Made by a program: the position numbers and the translations under genes. The notes beneath the pieces were generated by a model. It was given only the letters and a program-made list of their open reading frames with translations. It was not told where the DNA came from and did not search any database. Below are positions 7,872-15,506 of a stretch of 64,000 bases of DNA, one piece after another (position 1 is the stretch's first letter; the number at the start of each line of letters is the position of its first letter). This stretch comes from an uncultured Bacilli bacterium (GTDB lineage Bacteria; Bacillota_I; Bacilli_A; RF39; UBA660): positions 1 to 64,000 of the forward strand of contig CATYVZ010000007.1 in assembly GCA_958413985.1 (NCBI GenBank), in the 5' to 3' direction.

Positions 7872-8289
7872 TATCTCTTTTTGGCTTTATAGTATCAATT
7901 ATATCTTCAATAAATTCATCTACATATTCAGAATTTCTAGTAACCCAAACAAAATCTGTATGTTCATTACTTAAAGTGATTGGTAAATTTTTTGTAGGGA
8001 CTTCTATTACATAGTTTAATTGAACACTATATTTAATTCCTTCTGGTTTGTGAGAAGAATATTCAGATATTCCAATAATTTTCTTTTCAAAAGGATCAAC
8101 ATCAATTCCAACTTCTTCAAAAATTTCTCTTCTTAATCCTTGTAAAACACTTTCACCAAAGTTTAGTTTACCACTTGGCATCTCCCAAAATCCTGCACAA
8201 TCTTCATCTTCTAAACTTCTTTTTACCATTAAATATTCATCATTACACTTAATAACACCACAAATACATACTTGCCATTTTTTATTCAT
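7843..8289 (-). CDS. NUDIX hydrolase, cargo operon gene 3
   Basis: The protein is 148 residues from the chosen ATG at 8289, which has GGAAGG eight bases upstream. The NUDIX box is complete (GKLNFGESVLQGLRREIFEE then VGI), preceded by a GFWEMPSG motif. The N-terminal CGVIKCNDEYLMVKR is typical for pyrophosphohydrolases. It overlaps the phosphoribosyltransferase by 8 bp and the radical SAM gene by 29 bp. It is clearly a different NUDIX protein from the one at the end of the operon, so two diphosphate-cleaving steps or two substrates are implied. Confidence 0.88.
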   Translation of the reverse strand: MNKKWQVCICGVIKCNDEYLMVKRSLEDEDCAGFWEMPSGKLNFGESVLQGLRREIFEEVGIDVDPFEKKIIGISEYSSHKPEGIKYSVQLNYVIEVPTKNLPITLSNEHTDFVWVTRNSEYVDEFIEDIIDTIKPKRDNEYARTKKM

Positions 8290-8788
8290 TTTCAAAACCT
8301 TCCTTCATTTGTTTATCTTCCCACGGGAAGATAATCCATTTATATTTTTCTACTTCTTCACCGCTATAAATATCATTAAATGTATTTTTATTAAAATTAT
8401 ATAGTATAGCAACATTTATATTTTTAGGATTATATTTTTTTAACAGCTCAATAGTATAATCAAGTGTAATTTTAGAATCCAAAGTATCATCTACAATTAA
8501 TATATTTGCACCATTTATCTTATCTAAATTAGTGATACCTTTATTAACTGGTTGTTTAAATTCGGTATTAGGATTATCATCAACACTTCTCCTAATGTGA
8601 ATACAAGCCATTTCTTCAACACCTAACATAGAAGAAAGCAATAATGCGAATGGCATTCCCCCTCGTAAAATTGGAACAATTAAATCTATTTTTTTATTAT
8701 CAAGCAATATTTTTTCTGCAACTTTAAAAGATAGACTTTCTATTTCTTCCCAATCGACTTTTACTAATGGATAATTAGTTTTATTCAT
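8282..8788 (-). CDS. type I phosphoribosyltransferase, cargo operon gene 2
   Basis: This 168-residue protein of the PRTase fold has the PRPP-binding loop ILIVDDTLDSKITLDYTIE (about 105-123) and the earlier VPILRGGMPFA (about 37-47). It resembles xanthine/guanine (Xpt/Gpt-like) and COG2236-type enzymes, which join a free base to PRPP to give a nucleotide. The C-terminal IFPWED motif resembles the base-binding end of Gpt-like proteins. It overlaps the methyltransferase-like gene by 8 bp and has an AGAGG site. Paired with the base transporter and kinase, it would start a base-salvage branch; the base is unknown. Confidence 0.85.
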   Translation of the reverse strand: MNKTNYPLVKVDWEEIESLSFKVAEKILLDNKKIDLIVPILRGGMPFALLLSSMLGVEEMACIHIRRSVDDNPNTEFKQPVNKGITNLDKINGANILIVDDTLDSKITLDYTIELLKKYNPKNINVAILYNFNKNTFNDIYSGEEVEKYKWIIFPWEDKQMKEGFENE

Positions 8789-9677
8789 ATAAATCGCCTC
8801 TAATTACATATAAATATTCTCTAAAAAATGTTTCTTTTCCCAAATTATCTTCATATTCTGCATCAGTTAACATCGTGTGTCTGGTTTCATAATTTAACCC
8901 ATTTTTTAATAATGCAACTTCTAATATTTCTGGTGTAGGATAATTAGAACTTTGATTTGATAATAAAACATATTTTGAAACTTTTTTTGCTTCTTTAACT
9001 GCTTTAATAACATTATCAATGACATTATTTTTATCCCATATTTCTATATTATCTATTTTAGATTTTTCAAATACATTACTATAAATATTTGCAGTAGTAT
9101 TATACTCTTCAGTTTTACTTCCATCTCTCCAAGGCCATGCAAAATCCATAAACATAACATCCACTTTTATATCATTGTCTTTTAAGTCTTTTAAATAACA
9201 AAATAAATCGTTATTATATGATTTATATGCTCTTATATTATTTCGATTGATTTTTGTAAAATAAGAAATATAATAATCTATTTTGTTTTTTAAACTTTCA
9301 TCAAGTTGACTTGGTATTTCCGCATTATATCCATATATATCTACAACACTGGCGAAAACTGATGCTCTTTTAATATATGAATCACTATAATCGTTTAACC
9401 ATTCATACTTACAAAATGAATCATTTGGTTTATTTTCACTCATAATTGCATTTGCTACTGAAAAACTATATTCACTTGCATCGTTAGTAATAACATTATA
9501 TCCTTTTTTTGCATACATATAAGCATTAACATTAGATCCAGAATTTGTTTCTGCGTAAACACCTTCTCCACCTAATAAGTCATCTATTATTTTTTCAAAG
9601 AAACAATAGAATCTTGATTGTTGCCCAAAATATTCAATATTTATTTCTGGATTTTTAGAATTCATAATTATATCCAC
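8781..9677 (-). CDS. divergent D12-type DNA adenine methylase-like protein lacking a normal DPPY motif, cargo operon gene 1
   Basis: This 298-residue protein starts with GTG behind AGGAGG (nine-base spacing). Residues about 38-75 (YAETNSGSNVNAYMYAKKGY then NVITNDASEYS) match the layout of the D12 class SAM-binding motif I and its following acidic strand. The expected catalytic D/N-PP-Y is replaced by MDFAWPW (about residue 176). The rest fits an alpha/beta methyltransferase core with an IEIWDKN late segment. It may be a base- or nucleotide-directed methyltransferase with altered chemistry, or a non-catalytic nucleic-acid-binding protein. It opens the nine-gene operon. Homology to D12 is moderate; catalytic status is open. 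Confidence 0.6.
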   Translation of the reverse strand: MDIIMNSKNPEINIEYFGQQSRFYCFFEKIIDDLLGGEGVYAETNSGSNVNAYMYAKKGYNVITNDASEYSFSVANAIMSENKPNDSFCKYEWLNDYSDSYIKRASVFASVVDIYGYNAEIPSQLDESLKNKIDYYISYFTKINRNNIRAYKSYNNDLFCYLKDLKDNDIKVDVMFMDFAWPWRDGSKTEEYNTTANIYSNVFEKSKIDNIEIWDKNNVIDNVIKAVKEAKKVSKYVLLSNQSSNYPTPEILEVALLKNGLNYETRHTMLTDAEYEDNLGKETFFREYLYVIRGDLYE

Positions 9678-9696
9678 AATAAAACACCTCCTAACG

Positions 9697-9706
9697 ATAA
9701 TATATC
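9697..9706 (-). promoter_or_regulatory. candidate operator upstream of the cargo operon
   Basis: The minus strand reads GATATATTAT just before the AGGAGG of the methyltransferase-like gene. Nine of ten bases match GATATACTAT over the -10 box of the WYL regulator (10312-10321). A site shared by the regulator and its neighbour would suit autoregulation, but two short AT-rich matches are weak evidence. Confidence 0.3.
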
Positions 9707-9729
9707 ACTAAAAGGTGCAGTATATTGGA

Positions 9730-10287
9730 CTATTTTATTTTTATTTCGCTCAAATTATAAGTTCTTAAATCGTTATCTTTTATAGAATAACCAGTTATAT
9801 ACACATTTTTTTTATAAAAACTAAAACTATGTGGTTTTAACTTAGTTGTTTTATTTTTATATTCAATTTCTATTTCCAAACCATCTTTAATAGCTCTAGA
9901 AACAATATTGTATTTTTGCTTAACTTCATCTTCATTATGAGTATATATTATAGAAGAATCTGAATATATTACAATAGTTTTAATTTTTTCTAGCAGTTTT
10001 TCTGTTTCTATTTTATTTTTATTGTCTAGTAAAGGCAAAATTTTTTCTAAACAATTAACATCATTAATACTAAAGGATACATCATAATTATTTTTATTAT
10101 TATATACATATCCTCCATAAATTCCATTTATTGTATCAATATAAATTCCGGCTTTTTCTAATTCTGATTTATAAGTTTTAATTTGTCTTGGTGAAACTTC
10201 TATTTTTTCAGCTAATTGTTTTACAGTGTATTTTCTTCCAGTTTCAAGAATTTTTAGCATTGCCAAAGTATTACCTAACTTTCCCAT
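9730..10287 (-). CDS. short HTH-WYL transcriptional regulator of the cargo operon
   Basis: This 185-residue protein has an N-terminal winged helix (KYTVKQLAEKIEVSPRQIKTY, with YIDTINGIYGGY as wing, about 18-68) of the HTH_11/DeoR type, a linker, and a C-terminal part with an IEIEYKNKTTKLKPHSFSFY pattern and a VYITGY segment typical of a WYL domain. Usual YafY-like proteins have about 300 residues; this one ends soon after the WYL core and lacks the WCX extension. WYL domains sense nucleotides or small ligands. It lies 52 bp upstream of the operon in the same direction and likely controls it. Confidence 0.75.
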   Translation of the reverse strand: MGKLGNTLAMLKILETGRKYTVKQLAEKIEVSPRQIKTYKSELEKAGIYIDTINGIYGGYVYNNKNNYDVSFSINDVNCLEKILPLLDNKNKIETEKLLEKIKTIVIYSDSSIIYTHNEDEVKQKYNIVSRAIKDGLEIEIEYKNKTTKLKPHSFSFYKKNVYITGYSIKDNDLRTYNLSEIKIK

Positions 10288-10313
10288 AAATTCACTATTC
10301 CTTTATTATAAAT

Positions 10314-10341
10314 AGTATATCATTTTTTAAGATTTTTTCAA
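10314..10341 (-). promoter_or_regulatory. sigma-A-type promoter of the WYL regulator
   Basis: On the minus strand TTGAAA (10341-10336), a 16-base spacer and TATACT (10319-10314) lie about 26 bases before the regulator ATG. No equally good promoter is seen between the regulator and the operon, so this may drive all ten genes. The remaining 200 bases up to the attachment site hold no supported gene. Confidence 0.55.
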
Positions 10342-10537
10342 AATTTTTTAGTCTTTTACCTTAATAGTTGTTACAAAAATACTTCTCAAATAAACTTTTT
10401 TGCAGTAATGGCAAAGTTACCCTCATTTTTTATCTAATTTTTTCGTGTTTTTCATATTTTTGTTATTTTTATTTCATGATTAAAAAATCACAAAACTTTA
10501 ATATCCTTTTAAAACAAAAGAAAAACTTATTTGCCAT

Positions 10538-10580
10538 AATCAGTTATCTAAAAGTGTCTACCCTGTTACTGGTATTAATC
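10538..10580. other. hybrid attachment site at the regulator end (attL-type)
   Basis: Element half on the plus strand: aatcagttatct (10538-10549), 12 further bases, then the core CC (10562-10563). Chromosomal half: tgttactggtattaat inside ftsW. The arm is the inverted partner of agataac/aactgatt at 1400-1416. Combining element halves predicts attP ...gtgtctacCCctaaatta...; combining chromosomal halves predicts attB ...aaagttactCCtgttactgg.... Confidence 0.8.
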
Positions 10581-11547
10581 CAACTACGACCATCAAATTT
10601 AAACAAGCCTGAAAAGCTATTTGAAAAATAATGCCAAACGATAAATACTTGCCAAATTTATCGTCACAATTTCGCGATATTTTAAAGCCAGTATAACAAA
10701 TAGCTATGAATAAACCAACCACGATCACACAACCTAAGAAACCTAATTCCTCACTGATAATCGAAAAAATAAAATCAGTTTGGGGTTCTGGCAAAAAGAA
10801 ATGTTTCTGCCTAGAATTGCCGATCCCATAACCAAACAAACCTCCCGGACCAATAGCATATAAACTTTGAATTATTTGAAATCCGCTACCCAAAGGATCA
10901 CTCCATGGATTTAAAAAAGATAAAATTCGACTTAACCGATAAGGAGCAGCTAGAATAAGCCCCACTATTCCGACAACTCCCACGATCCCTAATCTAATAA
11001 AATATTTAAAATTGACGCCACCGACAAATAATATACCGATAATCGACATTACGATAATAGTTCCAGTTCCAAAATCTGGTTGTAACATAATTAAACCAAA
11101 AATTAAAACTAGTAGACATAAAATAGGCAATATTCCTTTAAAATTTTTAGTTGATTTCTCATTACAAGCTAAATATTTCGAGACAAAAATAATAAGTCCT
11201 AGTTTAGTAAATTCACTCGGTTGTATACCAAACGAACCAATGCCAAACCAACTTCGACTACCATTTCTAACTGTTCCTATTCCTGGAATCAACACCAAAA
11301 TTAAAAGAGCAAGGCATACTAATAGTATTAAATTAGACTTTTTTAAATAGATCTTATAATCAATTTTACTAATTATTATCATTAATATTAAGCCAACAAT
11401 AAAAAATAAACCTTGATTTTTAACATATTTTAAAGCATCACCATATTTATATTCAGCCCAAATATAAGAAGCCGAATAAATCATTAAAATACCAAAAACA
11501 CTTATTATTACAACACTTATCAATAAAGTCCAATCGATTTTTTTCAT
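10558..11547 (-). pseudogene. ftsW/spoVE SEDS glycosyltransferase, C-terminally truncated by the element
   Basis: The protein is 329 residues with about nine transmembrane helices. SEDS landmarks are visible: RSWFGIGSFGIQPSEF (about 98-113), LQPDFGTG (about 157), and the catalytic-loop region GYGIGNSRQKHFFLPEPQTD then FIFSIISEELG (about 240-270). It polymerises lipid II with a partner class B PBP. Three genes upstream sits a SpoVD-like PBP and then mraY, the order seen around spoVE in Bacillus, so SpoVE is a reasonable identity; FtsW is the alternative. At GLIPVTG the element begins and gives an immediate TAG. The lost VTLPFLSYGGSSLL loop and last helix are highly conserved, so the truncated form is probably inactive until excision. 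Confidence 0.92.
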
Positions 11548-11606
11548 GCCTATCCCCCATGATAAGTTTATGCAAAAAGGACTAATTTTAGAAATTATGT
11601 TAAAGT

Positions 11607-12506
11607 TTAACGCAAATTACAATTTTGATTAAACTGCTTGCTAATATTCACTAACTGAATTGCCACATCTTTTCTTTTTCTTTTAACAAAAAAGCCTTTT
11701 TTATTTTGTAATTGTAACATCTGATACAATAAATCGACTAATGTTTGATACCCATCATCAGTTCCATATATACCATTAAACCAAGTTTCAATATCGTCGA
11801 TATTCCCCTCGATTCTTAAGTTTTCTAATGTCAACAAAAATGTTTTGTTATTTAATAGTTCTTGACAATAATACTTACTTGGAAAATAAGACATCGAAAC
11901 ATATTTATGATCGATACTATTTTTAACTGCTTCTAATGTATTTTGTATTTTAATATCTTTAATTTTTAAATCTTTTAACTGCATAATAATATTCATAATT
12001 AACTCAGTCTGTTTAGAATTAATTATTTCTTCTAAAGCATAAGTCTTTTCTTTTTTGATTATTTCCAAATTATCTTTATTAAAGACCGTTTTAGCTAGAC
12101 CAGTTCTTATATAAAAAGTATTATCTTGAACCGTAATTTCATTTTTAAAAGAATTAACAGCATGATTAAGCTCGTGAATTAAATTATCAATTAATTGTAA
12201 AAAAGGAATATTGTCATAACGGTTTAAATAAATTTTCTTTTTAGTTTTTATCGTGTTTTCTTTATAGGGAAAACTGACATATAAAGCCTGGTATCTAGGA
12301 TCCTCTTTACCAGTTATAATAATCGGTATTGAATCGATACATTCTATAATAAAATGTTCTCTTTTTAAACCATACTTAACAACAAAAGCTGGTACGATAA
12401 CATATAATAAATGTTTGATATTATCAGGATATTGATATTTCAAACTTACTGCATCGACAACCGAAACATACTTATCTAGTAGATGTTCTATATCATTTAA
12501 ATTCAT
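11607..12506 (-). CDS. uncharacterised protein with an HExxH-type motif in the cell-wall cluster
   Basis: The protein has 299 residues, with no signal peptide or transmembrane segment seen. Residues about 108-118 read LIDNLIHELNHAVNS, an HExxH motif (HELNH) of the kind used by zinc metallopeptidases, with a later acidic stretch (EKTYALEEIINSKQTEL) that could supply a third ligand Glu. I recognise no named family. It lies between mraY and ftsW/spoVE, where Bacillus has murD, in the same direction, with a GGTGAG ribosome site. A role in envelope assembly or sporulation is suggested only by position. Confidence 0.65.
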   Translation of the reverse strand: MNLNDIEHLLDKYVSVVDAVSLKYQYPDNIKHLLYVIVPAFVVKYGLKREHFIIECIDSIPIIITGKEDPRYQALYVSFPYKENTIKTKKKIYLNRYDNIPFLQLIDNLIHELNHAVNSFKNEITVQDNTFYIRTGLAKTVFNKDNLEIIKKEKTYALEEIINSKQTELIMNIIMQLKDLKIKDIKIQNTLEAVKNSIDHKYVSMSYFPSKYYCQELLNNKTFLLTLENLRIEGNIDDIETWFNGIYGTDDGYQTLVDLLYQMLQLQNKKGFFVKRKRKDVAIQLVNISKQFNQNCNLR

Positions 12507-12561
12507 ATTCTCACCGATTATATTTTATAATAAAATATTTAAAAAGACAACTTTTCAGTTG

Positions 12562-13554
12562 TCATAGTATAATACCAAAAGTTAAAGCTAACAAAGAAGC
12601 TATTAATCCAATAATCCAAAATAACTTGACGATATCTACTTCATCCCAACCTTTTTTTTCAAAAGAATGATGTATTGGAGTCATCAAAAATAATCTTTTC
12701 TTTGTAAATTTATAATATATTCTTTGAATAATACAAGTCAATGTTTCTATTACAAAAACAATTCCAATTAAAACTAACAGTAATTCATGCCTTGTAATTA
12801 TGGCAATACTCCCTAAAGTAGCTCCTAAAGTTAAAGAGCCGGTATCGCCCATAAATATTTTGGCCGGATTAACATTGAAAACTAAAAACCCTAAAATACT
12901 TCCAACTAAAGCAAAGCAAAATAAAGCGATACTTTCATATCCTTCTAACCACCCAGTGTTATAGGAAATGATGCCGAAAGTTAAAAAAGCAATCAACGAT
13001 AAACCACCGGCTAAACCATCTAGCCCATCAGTCAAATTGACAGCATTGCTAGAAGCTACTAAGACAAATAAAATAAACAAGCCATATAGCCAACCAATAT
13101 CTAATCGTAAATTAAGAGAATGGATCCATAATAACGGTTCATTGCCTGCTTTCATAAACAAATAGAAGAAAATGATCGCAATAAATAATTGTAATAAAAA
13201 TTTAGTACTTTCACTCAAACCATTATTATTGTGTTTTTTTATAATTAAATAATCATCGACAAAACCAATTAAACCATAACTAATAAAGGTAAATAAAACT
13301 ATCAGTAAACTATAATTAAAGTCTATTTTATCAAACAATAACAACAATACAATTAAAACTAATGGCGGAATAATAAAAATAATTCCTCCCATAGTTGGCG
13401 TGCCACTTTTTTTGCGATGTTTTTCTTCTAAAAAGCGATTTATTATCTGATCTAATTTTTTCTTACGTAAAATCGGAATAATAAAATAACCCAACAACAA
13501 AGACAAAATGAAACTGGTCATCATCACAAAAGCTGCTTTTGTAAGTATCAACAT
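12562..13554 (-). CDS. mraY: phospho-N-acetylmuramoyl-pentapeptide-transferase MraY
   Basis: This 330-residue membrane enzyme has about ten helices. It transfers phospho-MurNAc-pentapeptide from UDP to undecaprenyl phosphate, giving lipid I. Conserved blocks are KKSGTPTMGGIIF (about 46-58), FVDDYLIIKK (about 97-106), NAVNLTDGLDGLAGG (about 170-184), FNVNPAKIFMGDTGSL (about 226-241) and the histidine loop TPIHHSFEKKGW (about 291-302). The ATG directly follows the TAA of the PBP (TAAATG), with AGGAG upstream, so the two are coupled. Confidence 0.97.
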   Translation of the reverse strand: MLILTKAAFVMMTSFILSLLLGYFIIPILRKKKLDQIINRFLEEKHRKKSGTPTMGGIIFIIPPLVLIVLLLLFDKIDFNYSLLIVLFTFISYGLIGFVDDYLIIKKHNNNGLSESTKFLLQLFIAIIFFYLFMKAGNEPLLWIHSLNLRLDIGWLYGLFILFVLVASSNAVNLTDGLDGLAGGLSLIAFLTFGIISYNTGWLEGYESIALFCFALVGSILGFLVFNVNPAKIFMGDTGSLTLGATLGSIAIITRHELLLVLIGIVFVIETLTCIIQRIYYKFTKKRLFLMTPIHHSFEKKGWDEVDIVKLFWIIGLIASLLALTFGIIL

Positions 13555-15465
13555 TTATTCATCTCCTAACATTAATCTTACTACTGAACCTTCTTGAATA
13601 TAACTTCCAACACTTGGTGATTGATATATTACTTTACTTCCACTGCCACTAAATTCAACTTTAAATGGTTTTAAATTGCTAATTGCTTCTTTAGTTTCCA
13701 TACCGACAACATTGCTAACCGTATAGTATCGTTTATCGCCATAATTATATTCCTTAGTCATGCCATCATATCTTTCTTCTATACCTAAAGCAGAAATAGC
13801 TGAATTTAAAACATTTTTAGCAATCGGTGCGGCTATGGTTCCTCCATACTGAGTTACACCTTTAGCATTATCTATTGCAACATAAACTACTACTTCAGGA
13901 TCATCAGCTGGTAAAAATCCCATAAATGAAGTTATATAATTACCGACTAAATACTTGCCATCCTCGACTTTTTGAGCAGTACCAGTTTTCCCGCCTACTC
14001 GATAGTTAGAGATATAAGCATTTCTTCCCGTACCATTAGCTACGACACTTTCTAATGCATATCTTACTTTAGCACTTGTATTTTCACTTATGACTTTTCT
14101 AACTACTTCAGGTTCATTGTTGACAATTACACTGTTTGTTTCTGGTTCATTTAAACTTTTAACTATATATGGAGTATATAAAGTTCCACCGTTAATCGCA
14201 GCACTAACAGCAGTCACTTGTTGGATCGGCGTTACTGAAACACCTTGACCAAAAGCAGTTGTAGCAAGTTCTAGATCACCGATTTTATCTACATCAAAAA
14301 TAATACCATTAGCTTCACCATTTAAATCAATACCCGTTATCTTTCCAAAACCGAATTTATCAATATAATCAAAAAGGGTTTCTTTACCAATTCTTAATCC
14401 AAGTTCAACAAATCCGGGGTTGCATGAATTTTCTACAACCTGTAAAAAAGTTTGATCGCCATGACCACCATGTTTCCAACAGTGGATCGTTGCACCACCA
14501 ACTGTAACTGCTCCCCCATCGTAAAAATGCTCATTTTCTAAATCGACTAAATTTTCCTCTAAAGCTGTGGCCAAAGTTATTATTTTAAAAGTACTTCCCG
14601 GTTCATACGTCATCCAAATTGGCAAATTACGATTGATAATTTCAGTACTGTAATCCTCATAGCTACTAGGATCGAAAGCTGGTCGTGAAGCAATAGCTAA
14701 AATCTCACCTGTTTTTGGATTCATAACGATACCTAAAGCTTGATCAGGATTATATTTACTAATTGCGTTATCCAATTCTCTTTCTAACGCTATTTGAATG
14801 TTATAGTCGATGGTCAAATATATGTTTATTCCATCTTGTGGTTGTTCATATACTTCTGATAATTGTAATCTATTTCCTTTGGCATCACTAAAATATTTAA
14901 TTGCCCCATAACTGCCAGTTAAATATTCATCATATATCAGTTCTAATCCTGATAAACCTTGATTATCGATACCGACAAATCCTAAAGTATGAGATAATAA
15001 CTGTCCATATGGATAACTTCTTTTACTTTCCTTTAACAAATAAACGCCAGGTAACTCTAATTCACTTATTTTATCAGCTGTTTCATAATCTAATCTTCTT
15101 CCTTCTGGATGTACTCTTTCGATCGATGTTTTTTTACTGACATGTTCGTACATATCATCATAACTAATATCTAAAATTGGCGCAATTAATTCGGCAGTTT
15201 TTTCTTTATCGACAATTTGATTAGGAATCAAAACTAAAGAGGTGGTGGTGACATTATCAGCTAAAATAACACCATTACGATCATATATCTTACCACGATT
15301 AGCTTCGATAGGAAGATTTCTACTCCATAGGCTAGTAGCATAATTATTTAATTTCTCATAAGAAAATACTTGAATATAAAAAACTTTACCAATTATTAAA
15401 ATAAATAGAAAAAAAACTATACCCATTACTATTTTCATTCTTACATGAATATTTTTAAAAAACAT
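13555..15465 (-). CDS. class B penicillin-binding protein with PASTA domain (SpoVD/FtsI-like transpeptidase)
   Basis: The protein is about 636 residues: one N-terminal transmembrane helix (about 8-30), a pedestal domain starting RGKIYDRNGVILADN, and a transpeptidase domain with STFK in EPGSTFKIIT, SCN in VENSCNPGF and KTGTAQ. The C-terminal 60 residues (SNVVGMETKEAISNL then YQSPSVGSYIQEGSVV) form one PASTA domain, as in SpoVD. It cross-links peptidoglycan with a SEDS partner, here probably the interrupted FtsW/SpoVE. The start is uncertain: ATG 15465 follows GGGTGAG, and a GTG at 15477 is in frame. Both lie in a hairpin (15459-15492). Confidence 0.92.
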   Translation of the reverse strand: MFFKNIHVRMKIVMGIVFFLFILIIGKVFYIQVFSYEKLNNYATSLWSRNLPIEANRGKIYDRNGVILADNVTTTSLVLIPNQIVDKEKTAELIAPILDISYDDMYEHVSKKTSIERVHPEGRRLDYETADKISELELPGVYLLKESKRSYPYGQLLSHTLGFVGIDNQGLSGLELIYDEYLTGSYGAIKYFSDAKGNRLQLSEVYEQPQDGINIYLTIDYNIQIALERELDNAISKYNPDQALGIVMNPKTGEILAIASRPAFDPSSYEDYSTEIINRNLPIWMTYEPGSTFKIITLATALEENLVDLENEHFYDGGAVTVGGATIHCWKHGGHGDQTFLQVVENSCNPGFVELGLRIGKETLFDYIDKFGFGKITGIDLNGEANGIIFDVDKIGDLELATTAFGQGVSVTPIQQVTAVSAAINGGTLYTPYIVKSLNEPETNSVIVNNEPEVVRKVISENTSAKVRYALESVVANGTGRNAYISNYRVGGKTGTAQKVEDGKYLVGNYITSFMGFLPADDPEVVVYVAIDNAKGVTQYGGTIAAPIAKNVLNSAISALGIEERYDGMTKEYNYGDKRYYTVSNVVGMETKEAISNLKPFKVEFSGSGSKVIYQSPSVGSYIQEGSVVRLMLGDE

Positions 15466-15492
15466 ATACTCACCCACTTAAGTATATGTTTT
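15459..15492 (-). promoter_or_regulatory. hairpin over the PBP start region; terminator or translation-control element
   Basis: A 12-bp perfect inverted repeat (aaaacatatact / agtatatgtttt) encloses the ribosome site GGGTGAG and the ATG of the PBP. On the minus strand it ends in a T-run, so it could terminate the add transcript as well as hide the PBP start. Confidence 0.5.
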
Positions 15493-15506
15493 TAATCTCA
15501 ATTTAA

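Larger units (their letters stand above)
1390..10561. mobile_element. 9.17-kb serine-recombinase integrative element inside ftsW/spoVE
   Basis: The element is bounded by hybrid attachment sites that split one SEDS gene. On the minus strand the left gene part ends gtaacaGG and the right part resumes GGagtaact. The shared GG is the likely crossover dinucleotide. Contents in minus-strand order are a WYL regulator, a nine-gene metabolic operon, a terminator, two tiny ORFs and the large serine recombinase at the far end. There are no phage structural, replication or conjugation genes, so it is an integrated metabolic island or a decayed or mobilisable element. One exact excision event would rebuild a full-length FtsW/SpoVE. 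The architecture is comparable to sporulation intervening elements such as skin, but that role is inference. Confidence 0.9.

Noticed and set aside
1390..10561. A prophage
   Set aside because: No capsid, portal, terminase, tail, lysis or replication gene is present in the element.
10368..10631. Plus-strand open frame of 87 codons across the attachment site
   Set aside because: It spans the element/chromosome junction, has no ribosome site, and its composition is that of AT-rich intergenic DNA.
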